The position numbers were made by a program, and so were the translations under genes. Shown piece after piece: positions 36,001 to 43,460 of a DNA stretch of 48,946 nt. The notes under the pieces are model-generated. The model worked only from the letters and a program-made list of their open reading frames with translations. It was not told the DNA's origin and searched no databases. The stretch is taken from NCBI GenBank assembly GCA_016931115.1, contig JAFGFM010000032.1:1-48946 (forward strand), given 5' to 3'. This DNA is from Deltaproteobacteria bacterium (GTDB lineage Bacteria > Desulfobacterota > DSM-4660 > Desulfatiglandales > HGW-15). Positions within the stretch are counted from its first letter, which is position 1; every line of letters starts with the position of its first letter.

Positions 36001-37787
36001 TTGCCATCTCTACAGGTGCTGAAAATGAGATGTGGCCCCCTTTTGCTGTTGTGATAATGGGAGGGCTTGTGACTTCAAGCCTGCTTATCCTCCTTGTTAT
36101 TCCAATAGGGTTTGTGTTCTTAAGCCGTATAGACAGGATCTTTGGCAGGCTCGGGCCTTGGATAACCCTATCATGGATATGCGCAACGGCTATTTGCATG
36201 ACCCCGCTCATATATTTTGAACAGATAACAACGCTTACATGGCAGGTAACAACCACCATTCTGGTCGCATCGGTATTCTTAGGTATATTTGTGCTCATTT
36301 TCCGCAAACCAGAGCTGCCTCAACCCTCGGAAGGCGTTGAGGTGGAGGTAAAATATATTCACAAGATATATGGCAAACCCGGCCCCATAGGCAAGGCCAT
36401 CAGGGCTGGGGAGCATTTTGCCTTAAAGGTGCTTAACCGCGGAGGAAAGCCATTTTTGCCCTCTGATGTTATCCAGCCCATGATAACAGTTATAGTGCTT
36501 CTTATGGGGGTGTCATATCTTGCCTTTTCACTGAGCACCATCTTCTGGCGTCTCGTCTTTTCATTTGCAGGGGCTGTCCTGCTCATAAGATTACTTGACC
36601 TTATACGAAAACTGCGCGGCGAATGTGATGAAAAGGGGAATGCATTACCGGGCGGGATTGAAAACATGCTCGCCACCCTTATTCCATGGGGTGTTCTTTG
36701 CCTGAATGGGCTGTTCTATTACCTGGCGCCTCTATCTGTTGGTAAGCATCCGCGAATGGCCCTGTTTCCCATGTTGCTCATTGCCCTTCTGATTCTTTTT
36801 ATTCAGGCGGGCAGGAAGACCGCAAAGGATTTTTCATTAGGTAAAGTGAGAAATGGATTTGAAACAGGTTTCAGTTACCGGACAAAACTCCTCTGGCGAA
36901 GTATGTGCCGTCTCCTATTTGGTCTTGATTTGCCAAGGGATGAACATCAGGCCCTTAAGAATATTAACTTCAGGGCGAAAAGGGGCATGATAGGTATACT
37001 TGGCCCAAATGGCGCAGGTAAAACAACACTGTTAAGGGCAATAGCGGGTGTACTTGAGCCAACTACAGGCGCAATAACACTCGGTGGAGTGCCCCTTAAA
37101 AAGATCAGGAGGTACCTCGCCAACTGGGTAGGGTATCTGCCACAGGATTTCGGCCTGCCTAAAAACCTTACAGGCAGGGAATACCTTGAATATTATGCCC
37201 TTTTATACAGGATAGATGAAAAGGATAAGATAATTGAAAGGGTCAATTTTTTACTTACCGAGGTTGGGCTTGCTGAACAGGCGGATAAAAGGATCGGGGA
37301 TTATTCAGGCGGCATGAGGCAGCGTGTGGCGGTTGCACGCACACTCTTAAGGCTTCCTCCTGTGATCATCGTGGATGAGCCGACAGTGGGGCTTGACCCA
37401 AAGGAGCGTATCAGGTTTAGAAATCTCCTCTCAAGACTTGCTGAGACAAGGATAGTGCTCTTTTCCACCCATGTTGTTGAGGATGTTGCCGTGGCATGCG
37501 AGAGGGTTATTGTGCTTTCAAAGGGAGAAAAGGTCTTTGATGGTGAACCTGGGTTGCTCGCATCTGTTGCTGATGGAAAGACATGGGAGATGAGGATCAG
37601 GGAGGGTGAAGAAGATAACCTGCCTGAAAATGCCATTGTGGTGGATCAGGTGCCTGAGGCCGGAGGGACATACCATGTCAGGATACTCTATCATGAGTCG
37701 CCAGCCCCGGATGCAAAGGCTGTCACCCCCAATCTGCAGGATGGGTATTTGGAGCTTGTGGGGACGAGAAGGAAGAGGGTAGTGTAA
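33024..37787 (+). CDS. Fused RND permease and ABC transporter ATPase
   Basis: 1587 residues in one uninterrupted frame. Residues 1 to about 1035 are a complete RND permease (PVKRPVATAMFF start, periplasmic domains, two membrane blocks). About 1047-1267 hold six further hydrophobic segments. Residues about 1290-1587 are a full ABC ATPase: Walker A GPNGAGKTT (1327-1335), YLPQDF Q-loop, signature SGGMRQ (1428-1433), Walker B VIIVDEP (1447-1453), H-loop His1483. The RND relay keeps Asp400 (VDNS) but has Asn944-Pro945 (VNPAIL) in the second half. A Gly/Arg-rich loop (QGGGGRRGSG) lies in the second periplasmic region. ABC-2 permeases flank it. I know of no characterised transporter with this arrangement. 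Confidence 0.93.
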   Translation: MSWYNIPVKRPVATAMFFCAILLLGLVGWERIPVELIPDLEGDSIHIDFMRLNSEPEVVEREILIPLEEKASALEGIKETFGSVNGSRGSLDINFEPGTDIKIRQLELQRIAAELNREQPRGSIINVGGQDFSMISRIVMSIQVIGGDDTDSLRSFVEENIETRIAAVNGVANVFVMGGAPEEITIRVDPDKCSALGISPQEVSSTLSRSVQRLKFLGGLEESSMRRPVILDGRPKGVYELGELRITPERSVLIRHVAEVAKGTGRNESIYRINSKPSVALAVFKEEGANLVELGKEIRGRLTELKKEFKPYGIDFLTGFDAAKTVEKQIDRLKKLALSGFIISLVILFLFIKKFRAITVVAIAVPVSLLSSMAFLYTGGYTLNLITLVGLAVGVGMLVDNSIVVYEAVQRRLERGVDPDRAAGDGVRITFKAILASTITNAIVFMPIFFLVEDSMLRGVMKLLAAAILIPLGASLLVAIGLVPLLARRFAAPAAMDRLKAVKKRRELFAGLHLPDRWRDLFTGLLKNSMRNPATWIMVITAALFITIVVGLPWVMIGSRNQEAQEADEIQLAIDVPAGDSLESISRDFYSLEQEALKIEGVESVESMIQEKNSTLTIRFVEKEMRPPELTAPFVRSKINFAAKKLKGFDVSSQNSAGQGGGGRRGSGAATLMGQGGSEIVLSGADSKKLMDIALSLEERLESIPEIGEYGVQISSRPGQDEIHIIPEHRILNSLGLFSDQVFIMLRLALSREGTQMSAGTIEADGKEIPIVIRSSETESNNLSQRMEDLRVNTSAGVITLGYISDARKMPPPSVIEHHNGRREMAVNYSFKRDAPSTGPAREALDNEILSMIESVPVPEGYIIDPTENNETASMARRILIPIVLLLFAVLAITFESLTMPVLVLLAAPLTIIGAVWALCFAGMPLLSPMAIAGMVVLMGIMVNPAILLVDRMQERVLGSRWSAGAAALAAVRERSRPVLMTTATTIAGLWPLAISTGAENEMWPPFAVVIMGGLVTSSLLILLVIPIGFVFLSRIDRIFGRLGPWITLSWICATAICMTPLIYFEQITTLTWQVTTTILVASVFLGIFVLIFRKPELPQPSEGVEVEVKYIHKIYGKPGPIGKAIRAGEHFALKVLNRGGKPFLPSDVIQPMITVIVLLMGVSYLAFSLSTIFWRLVFSFAGAVLLIRLLDLIRKLRGECDEKGNALPGGIENMLATLIPWGVLCLNGLFYYLAPLSVGKHPRMALFPMLLIALLILFIQAGRKTAKDFSLGKVRNGFETGFSYRTKLLWRSMCRLLFGLDLPRDEHQALKNINFRAKRGMIGILGPNGAGKTTLLRAIAGVLEPTTGAITLGGVPLKKIRRYLANWVGYLPQDFGLPKNLTGREYLEYYALLYRIDEKDKIIERVNFLLTEVGLAEQADKRIGDYSGGMRQRVAVARTLLRLPPVIIVDEPTVGLDPKERIRFRNLLSRLAETRIVLFSTHVVEDVAVACERVIVLSKGEKVFDGEPGLLASVADGKTWEMRIREGEEDNLPENAIVVDQVPEAGGTYHVRILYHESPAPDAKAVTPNLQDGYLELVGTRRKRVV

Positions 37788-37903
37788 AAGATGAACTTTG
37801 AACATCGAACATTGAACGCTCAACGTCGAATGTGACAGGGAATTCAAGGTTTAAGGTTTAAAGTTCAAAGTTGGATGTTCGATGTTGGACGTTCATCTTT
37901 TTA
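37788..37903. repeat. Imperfect long inverted repeat of TTGAACAT type
   Basis: Left arm (37787-37815, AAAAGATGAAC, then CATCGAACAT) and right arm (37874-37903) are inverted copies with local mismatches, separated by about 60 bases. The inner part also matches, inverted, the repeat at 43399-43433. It lies inside the transporter operon between the fusion gene and its small permease. Confidence 0.65.
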
Positions 37904-37922
37904 TGAAAAAGGTGTTTTCAAG

Positions 37923-38618
37923 ATGATCGACAATATAAAAAGATACTTGATGCTGATGAAATACTCTGGTCGCCTTATGGCAGGCAAACGGTTCTGGATA
38001 ATAATATTCCTGCCACTTATCTGGCCTGTTTTACGTGCCCTGTTCATCGGGATCGGATGGAGTGAAACAAAATTTAACCCTGCTGATGCACATATGCTAA
38101 TCTCCCTGCCACTTTCCATTGTCGCAATGGGGCTGGGGTTGCGCATCATAGCAGGGGAGATAGATAGCAGGACACTTGAGATTGCCTACACTGTGCCAGG
38201 CGGGTGTCACAGGGTATGGCTCGCCAAGATAGCAACATGTTTTTGTCTGCTCTTTGCAAGTGAGCTACTGCTTGTTCTTTTTACAATGGTCTTTCTTGTG
38301 TCTGTTTCAATTGGGGCATTCTATGGCGCTCTCCAGGCCGCCATGTTTTATCTTGTTATGGGCATGGGGCTTTCAGCATTTTTCAGGAGTGAGATTACAG
38401 GGGCTATGGCAACTATTGTCTTTTTTGCATTGGGGCTTATGGCCAGTTCGGTCCGCATATCGCCATTTTTTAACCCCCTTGCATTGAGCCCTTCTGAAAA
38501 GGCACAGGCTGTTACCTATGCAATACAGAACAGGATATTTTTTATAATTTTTATTGTGGCAATAACCCTGCTCACCTTCCTGCGTGTGGAAAGAAGGGAA
38601 AAGATGCTGAGAGATTAG
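37923..38618 (+). CDS. ABC-2-type permease
   Basis: A 231-residue integral membrane protein with six hydrophobic segments. The start at ATG 37923 (AAGG upstream) is preferred; an earlier in-frame start would fall inside the inverted repeat. The cytoplasmic loop GEIDSRTLEIAYTVPGGCHR, then VWLAKI, is the coupling motif of ABC-2 exporters. It directly follows the RND-ABC fusion, whose ATPase domain has no separate permease partner, so this protein may supply one. Confidence 0.82.
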   Translation: MIDNIKRYLMLMKYSGRLMAGKRFWIIIFLPLIWPVLRALFIGIGWSETKFNPADAHMLISLPLSIVAMGLGLRIIAGEIDSRTLEIAYTVPGGCHRVWLAKIATCFCLLFASELLLVLFTMVFLVSVSIGAFYGALQAAMFYLVMGMGLSAFFRSEITGAMATIVFFALGLMASSVRISPFFNPLALSPSEKAQAVTYAIQNRIFFIIFIVAITLLTFLRVERREKMLRD

Positions 38619-38882
38619 AAAAACAAAAAATTATGCTGAAGATATTTGGCGTAGACTGGTAATGGTATTAAATATTTTAATAATTGGAAAAAGTTTTGAA
38701 CCCAAATGGTTTTTTTATGTCCATAAAATATGTCTTATATTTTCTGTATTTTTTTGATCAAGTTTTAGGCATTAAAAGATAAAACTGTTACATTTACGAA
38801 AACATTTCATCACCAAGGGAGCATATATCTTTGCAACAATACAGTATCTCTGAAATATCAGTATTTAAGATCGAGGAATTCA

Positions 38883-40157
38883 ATGGATAGAGCAATTGAA
38901 AAAAAGGGATGGCCTCCCAAAAAGCTTATTTTTGTATCTTGTATCTGTGCGATTATTATCTTTCTGGCATATCTTGTAATATCGCGTTCAGGGACAACAA
39001 GACTCACTGTTGACCCCACCAGGATGACCATATCAGAGGTCAAATATGGTGAATTCCGGGAATACTACCCCTTTGACGGTCAGGTGATTCCATTAACCTC
39101 TGTATACCTTGATGTGGATCAGGGAGGAAAGGTGGAAGAACTTTATGTCGAAGGAGGTAAACCTATCGAGAAGGGAGATCTTATCCTGAAATTTTCAAAT
39201 AACAGTGTCCAGATGGATCACATTCGAACGGAGACCGCTCTGTTTGAAAACCTTGATAGCCAGCAAAACACCCAGCTTCTACTGGCCAAGGATAAACTCA
39301 ACAGAAAAGAAACACTGCTGACTTATAATTATGAAATAATCAAGCTTGAAAAACAGTATAACCGTTACAAGGTATTAAAGGCCGAAGAGATTGCCATATC
39401 AGAAGAAGAGTATGAGACGGTTGCTGATCAACTGGAATACAAAAAAGCACAGAGAGAGTTACTCAAGGAGCGTATAAAGCAGGAGGATATCATGGCTGAT
39501 AAGCAACTGGAGCAGGCAGAGAAGGCAATAGAACGCATCAATCTCAGCCTTGATATACTTTCCAAACAGATAGAGAGCATGGTGGTCCGTGCACCCATCT
39601 CGGGACACCTCTCAAGCATAAACGCTGAGATCGGTCAGCAAATCAATCCTGGCCAGCGTATTGGTCAGATAGATATCCTCGATAAATTCAAGATCAGGGC
39701 GGGTGTGGATCAGTATTACAACTCAAAGGTAACTGTCGGGACAAAAGGTAAATTCACCCTTGATAATAAGAGTTATGAAGTTGAGGTCATAAAGATTTAT
39801 CCGGAGATAATTAACAATTTATTTACTGTGGACATGGCCTTTTCAGATGAACCGCCCGCAGGGATCAAACGCGGTCAGACACTTACTGTAGAATTAACAT
39901 TCAGTGAAGCGGAGCAAAGGCTGATGGTGACAAAGGGCGGATTCTTCCAGGAGACAGGAGGCAGATGGGTATACATTGTATCACAGGATGGAGCAACCGC
40001 ACAGCGAGTTGATATCCGCCTGGGCCGTCAGAACCCCCGATATGTAGAGGTTTTGGAAGGGTTAAAGGAAGGAGACATGGTAGTTACATCTGGTTATGAC
40101 ACATTCAAGGAAGCGGACACTTTGATATTTAAGGAGCCAATAAGTCTTGCTCAGTAA
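38883..40157 (+). CDS. Membrane-fusion (HlyD/MacA-like) adaptor protein
   Basis: 424 residues with one N-terminal membrane anchor (LIFVSCICAIIIFLAYLVIS). A split lipoyl domain flanks a long coiled-coil hairpin (about 110-240, KDKLNRKETLLTYNYEIIKL to QLEQAEKAIERINLSLDIL), then barrel and membrane-proximal domains (VRAPISGHLSSINAEIG). Unlike the adaptor at 28860 it is not a lipoprotein. GAGGAATTC precedes the ATG. The gap of 264 bases upstream suggests its own promoter, although none stands out. It forms a MacAB-like unit with the two following genes. Confidence 0.9.
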   Translation: MDRAIEKKGWPPKKLIFVSCICAIIIFLAYLVISRSGTTRLTVDPTRMTISEVKYGEFREYYPFDGQVIPLTSVYLDVDQGGKVEELYVEGGKPIEKGDLILKFSNNSVQMDHIRTETALFENLDSQQNTQLLLAKDKLNRKETLLTYNYEIIKLEKQYNRYKVLKAEEIAISEEEYETVADQLEYKKAQRELLKERIKQEDIMADKQLEQAEKAIERINLSLDILSKQIESMVVRAPISGHLSSINAEIGQQINPGQRIGQIDILDKFKIRAGVDQYYNSKVTVGTKGKFTLDNKSYEVEVIKIYPEIINNLFTVDMAFSDEPPAGIKRGQTLTVELTFSEAEQRLMVTKGGFFQETGGRWVYIVSQDGATAQRVDIRLGRQNPRYVEVLEGLKEGDMVVTSGYDTFKEADTLIFKEPISLAQ

Positions 40158-40190
40158 ATATCATTTATAAACTAAAAGGAGGGTATTCTA

Positions 40191-40859
40191 ATGATTATTG
40201 AAACCAGTAAATTGACAAAGGTTTATCGCACAGATGAAGTTGAAACCACAGCTCTTGACGCAATTGAGTTTAACCTTAAAGAGGGAGAATTTGTATCGGT
40301 CATGGGGCCCTCCGGCTGCGGCAAGTCAACGCTTCTCCACATCCTGGGGTTGATCGATAATCCAACCGAAGGAAGCTACCGGTTTTTGGGAGAAGAGGTA
40401 TCAAAGTATTCCGAATCAAAAAGGGCTTCACTCCGCAAAGCCAACATCGGGTTTGTGTTCCAGAGTTTTAACCTGATAGATGAGTTAACCGTGTATGAGA
40501 ATGTTGAATTGCCGCTGATCTATCTTAAAACCCCATCCAATGAAAGAAAGGCCAAGGTAGATAAAGTTCTTGAGAAACTGGACATGGCCAATCGTGGCAA
40601 ACATTTTCCAAGGCAGCTCTCAGGAGGTCAACAGCAAAGAGCAGCAGTGGCCAGGGCAATTGTTAATGAACCTAATTTAATATTGGCAGATGAACCGACT
40701 GGTAACCTGGATTCAAAAAACAGTATTGAAGTAATGAACATGATGAAAGGCTTAAACGAAGAAGGCACCACCATTCTGATGGTTACTCATTCAGATGAGA
40801 TGGCAAAATTCAGCAGCCGTGTAATACAGTTACTGGATGGTAAAGTCGTTTCACAATAA
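40191..40859 (+). CDS. MacB/LolD-type ABC ATPase
   Basis: A 222-residue ATPase: Walker A GPSGCGKST (39-47), signature LSGGQ (143-147), Walker B LILADEP (163-169), H-loop His200. This is the type that drives mechanotransmission exporters (MacB, LolCDE, FtsEX). AAAGGAGGG precedes the ATG. It is followed after 19 bases by its FtsX-type permease; transport would be periplasm to outside through the adaptor and TolC. Confidence 0.93.
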   Translation: MIIETSKLTKVYRTDEVETTALDAIEFNLKEGEFVSVMGPSGCGKSTLLHILGLIDNPTEGSYRFLGEEVSKYSESKRASLRKANIGFVFQSFNLIDELTVYENVELPLIYLKTPSNERKAKVDKVLEKLDMANRGKHFPRQLSGGQQQRAAVARAIVNEPNLILADEPTGNLDSKNSIEVMNMMKGLNEEGTTILMVTHSDEMAKFSSRVIQLLDGKVVSQ

Positions 40860-40878
40860 ACAATTGAGGAGAGAGTAT

Positions 40879-43308
40879 ATGTCCAGCACCGTTCTCAAGA
40901 CTACAATACGTAACCTCTATCGCGAAAAGGTTTACGCGGTGATCAATATAGCCGGGCTATCCCTTGCAATTGCCTGCTGTCTTATCCTCGGGCTCTATCT
41001 GCGAAGCCAGCTAAGTTATGATAAACATAATACAAAGTACAAACAGATATACAGGGTAGTAAACGAATTCAATTTTGGTGGTAAAATAGACACCTTTGCA
41101 GTAACACCACAGCTATTAGGACAGATGCTTAAAGAAGAGTATGCTGAGGTCAAGGACTACGTAAGATTTATGACAATAAATCAAATGGTTTTAATGCGCA
41201 GCGATAATAATAAGGCCTTTTACTGGGATACTACTGCGTTTGCAAGTAAAAATGTCTTTGATTATTTTGATCATAAGTTTATATTCGGTGACCCTAAGAC
41301 TATTAAAAACGAACGATTTGTTGCAGTGAGTGAATCATTCGCTAAAAAGTACTGGGGCAATGAAAATCCTATTGGAAAGGCAATAACATCTGAGAATAAC
41401 ACTGCAAAGATTACCCATGTCTTTGCTGACCTGCCAAAAAATTCACATTTAAGATACGATGTGCTTCAGTCGGATGATATACCTTTTTTTAACGCCCCTG
41501 AGGATGCAAATCAGCGTCGCCAGACATTGTGGAGCGTTGGCTTTTACACCTATTTAATAATGCCGGAAGATTATGATATCAGCAGGTTCAAGGATATCTC
41601 CGATTCCTTTTATAAGCGTCATATGGAGGATATGGGAACCTCCTTAAAAGCGACATGGAGGGCATGGATCCAGCCCCTGGCAACCATTCATTATAATTCT
41701 GACGTGGGCTATGACCAGCCCACAGGAAATAAACATTATCTTTATGGATTTACAGCAGTCGGGATTTTCATTCTGCTGGTAGCCTGTATCAACTATATGA
41801 ACCTCGCCACCGCCCGTTCCACAAAACGTGCAAAGGAGGTGGGAATGCGTAAAATCCTGGGGTCAGGCAGAAAACGGCTGATCATCCAGTTTATGGGAGA
41901 GGCCATCTTTTTCTCAATAGTTGCCCTGGTATTCGGTTATATACTTGTGATGCTTGCCCTTACTCAGACACCTATAAATGGGCTCCTTGATAATTCCATT
42001 GTATTGAAGGATCTGTATAAACCTCACCTGATACTTTGGATGCTTGGGTTCAGCGTTGCCCTTGGCATTATATCAGGTATTTATCCTGCCCTCTATCTCT
42101 CTTCCATAGCGCCGCTGACTGCCCTTGGGGGAAGCCATAAGGCAGGCAAAGGGAGTATTAGATTGAGGGAAGTACTGGTACTGATCCAATTCATGATATC
42201 TGTTTGTGTAGTTGCCTGTACCCTGCTTATGATCCTGCAGATGAGGTTTGTCTCCAATATGCCCCTTGGTTTTAATAAAGAGAACAGGTTGATTGTTACA
42301 TTAAGGACCGCAGACGTGATCGATAAAGAGCCCACTCTAAAAAAAGAGCTTTTAAAGAATAGTAATATCCTCGGTATTTCATTATCCACTGATGTAATAG
42401 GTAACGTACAAGCTATAAATGCTCTCCAGATAGACAACAAGGACGGAGTAGCTGAATTGGTAACAGTAAAAAATACGCGGGTAGGTAATGATTTTATTGA
42501 TGTTATGGGAATTAAACTCAAGGAGGGCAGGGATTTCTCTAAGAGACTACTGACGGATGTGGGAGAGGCCTATATAGTCAATGCGGCCATGGTAAAGAAG
42601 ATGGGGTGGGACCAGGCATTGGGCAAACATATACAGGGAGGCAAGGTCATTGGAGTGGTAGAAGATTTTCATTATGACTCCCTCAAAAACGCCCTTGATC
42701 CCATTGTACTGCAAAGATATAACGGAACACAGAATATTCAAGCCCAGAACCGTAACCTCGCGATCATGTACCTTATAGTGAACATTAAAGGTGAGAATAC
42801 ATTCAAGACATTATCTTTTCTCGAAGAAAAATTTGCCGAATTTGATCCACAGCATCCATTTGAGTTTGAGTTCATGGATGACTCGCTCAATAAATTATAC
42901 CTTGATGAACAGAAGCAGATGGAACTCATAGGAATTTTTGCGGCCGTCTGCATATTTATCTCATGTATGGGGCTTTTTGGGCTCGCAGCATTCACCACTG
43001 AACAGCGTACCAAGGAGATAGGGATCAGGAAGGTAATAGGTGCGACTACAATGCAGATAATTACCATGCTGGTACGGACCATCCTCCTGCTTGTAGTGGG
43101 CGGGTCTGTAATTGCATCATTGATTGCCTATTATGCAATGGATGAATACTGGCTGATCGATTTTGCATATCGAATAAATATTAACATGTATTTATGGGTG
43201 TTTGTTGTGTCTGCACTTATTGCCGCAACCGTTGCATATCTAACAGTTGCAGTGCAATCCTTTAAAACAGCGCAGGCAAATCCCATAGATGCGCTGAGGT
43301 ATGAGTAA
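40879..43308 (+). CDS. MacB/FtsX-type ABC permease, duplicated form
   Basis: 809 residues. The ATG at 40879 has GAGGAGAG upstream; an in-frame start 42 bases earlier would lie in the ATPase gene. An N-terminal membrane segment (VYAVINIAGLSLAIACCLIL) leads into a MacB-like periplasmic core, then three segments with the FtsX signature MRKILGSGRKRLIIQFMGEA, a second periplasmic core, and three C-terminal segments with KEIGIRKVIGATTMQIITML. This eight-segment, two-FtsX layout is common in Bacteroidetes-type permeases. It works with the ATPase just upstream. Confidence 0.9.
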   Translation: MSSTVLKTTIRNLYREKVYAVINIAGLSLAIACCLILGLYLRSQLSYDKHNTKYKQIYRVVNEFNFGGKIDTFAVTPQLLGQMLKEEYAEVKDYVRFMTINQMVLMRSDNNKAFYWDTTAFASKNVFDYFDHKFIFGDPKTIKNERFVAVSESFAKKYWGNENPIGKAITSENNTAKITHVFADLPKNSHLRYDVLQSDDIPFFNAPEDANQRRQTLWSVGFYTYLIMPEDYDISRFKDISDSFYKRHMEDMGTSLKATWRAWIQPLATIHYNSDVGYDQPTGNKHYLYGFTAVGIFILLVACINYMNLATARSTKRAKEVGMRKILGSGRKRLIIQFMGEAIFFSIVALVFGYILVMLALTQTPINGLLDNSIVLKDLYKPHLILWMLGFSVALGIISGIYPALYLSSIAPLTALGGSHKAGKGSIRLREVLVLIQFMISVCVVACTLLMILQMRFVSNMPLGFNKENRLIVTLRTADVIDKEPTLKKELLKNSNILGISLSTDVIGNVQAINALQIDNKDGVAELVTVKNTRVGNDFIDVMGIKLKEGRDFSKRLLTDVGEAYIVNAAMVKKMGWDQALGKHIQGGKVIGVVEDFHYDSLKNALDPIVLQRYNGTQNIQAQNRNLAIMYLIVNIKGENTFKTLSFLEEKFAEFDPQHPFEFEFMDDSLNKLYLDEQKQMELIGIFAAVCIFISCMGLFGLAAFTTEQRTKEIGIRKVIGATTMQIITMLVRTILLLVVGGSVIASLIAYYAMDEYWLIDFAYRININMYLWVFVVSALIAATVAYLTVAVQSFKTAQANPIDALRYE

Positions 43309-43346
43309 AAAAGGTACAAGGCGCAGGGCGCAAGGTGAAACCTTTT

Positions 43347-43380
43347 CGTAATTCCCCGACTTGATCGGGGAATCCAGGAG
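43347..43380 (+). repeat. ATTCCCC-type palindromic repeat, family P2, copy 4
   Basis: Core ATTCCCCGA, CTTGA, TCGGGGAAT followed by CCAG. It belongs to the same family as the three copies around the GIY-YIG gene, 35 kb away. It lies between the MacB-type permease and the repeat protein. Confidence 0.8.
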
Positions 43381-43398
43381 TTTTTGGTTTTCATTGAA

Positions 43399-43433
43399 AG
43401 TTGGAAGTTGAGCGTTCAATGTTGGAAGTTCAA
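43399..43433. repeat. TTGGAAGTT-type repeat, inverted relative to 37803-37824
   Basis: GTTGGAAGTT occurs twice around GAGCGTTCAAT. Its reverse complement matches the left arm of the inverted repeat at 37788-37903 (ATTGAACGCTCAAC). It lies just before the repeat-protein gene. Confidence 0.55.
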
Positions 43434-43460
43434 GTTTTTCTTCACCTTAAGGAGGAAATG

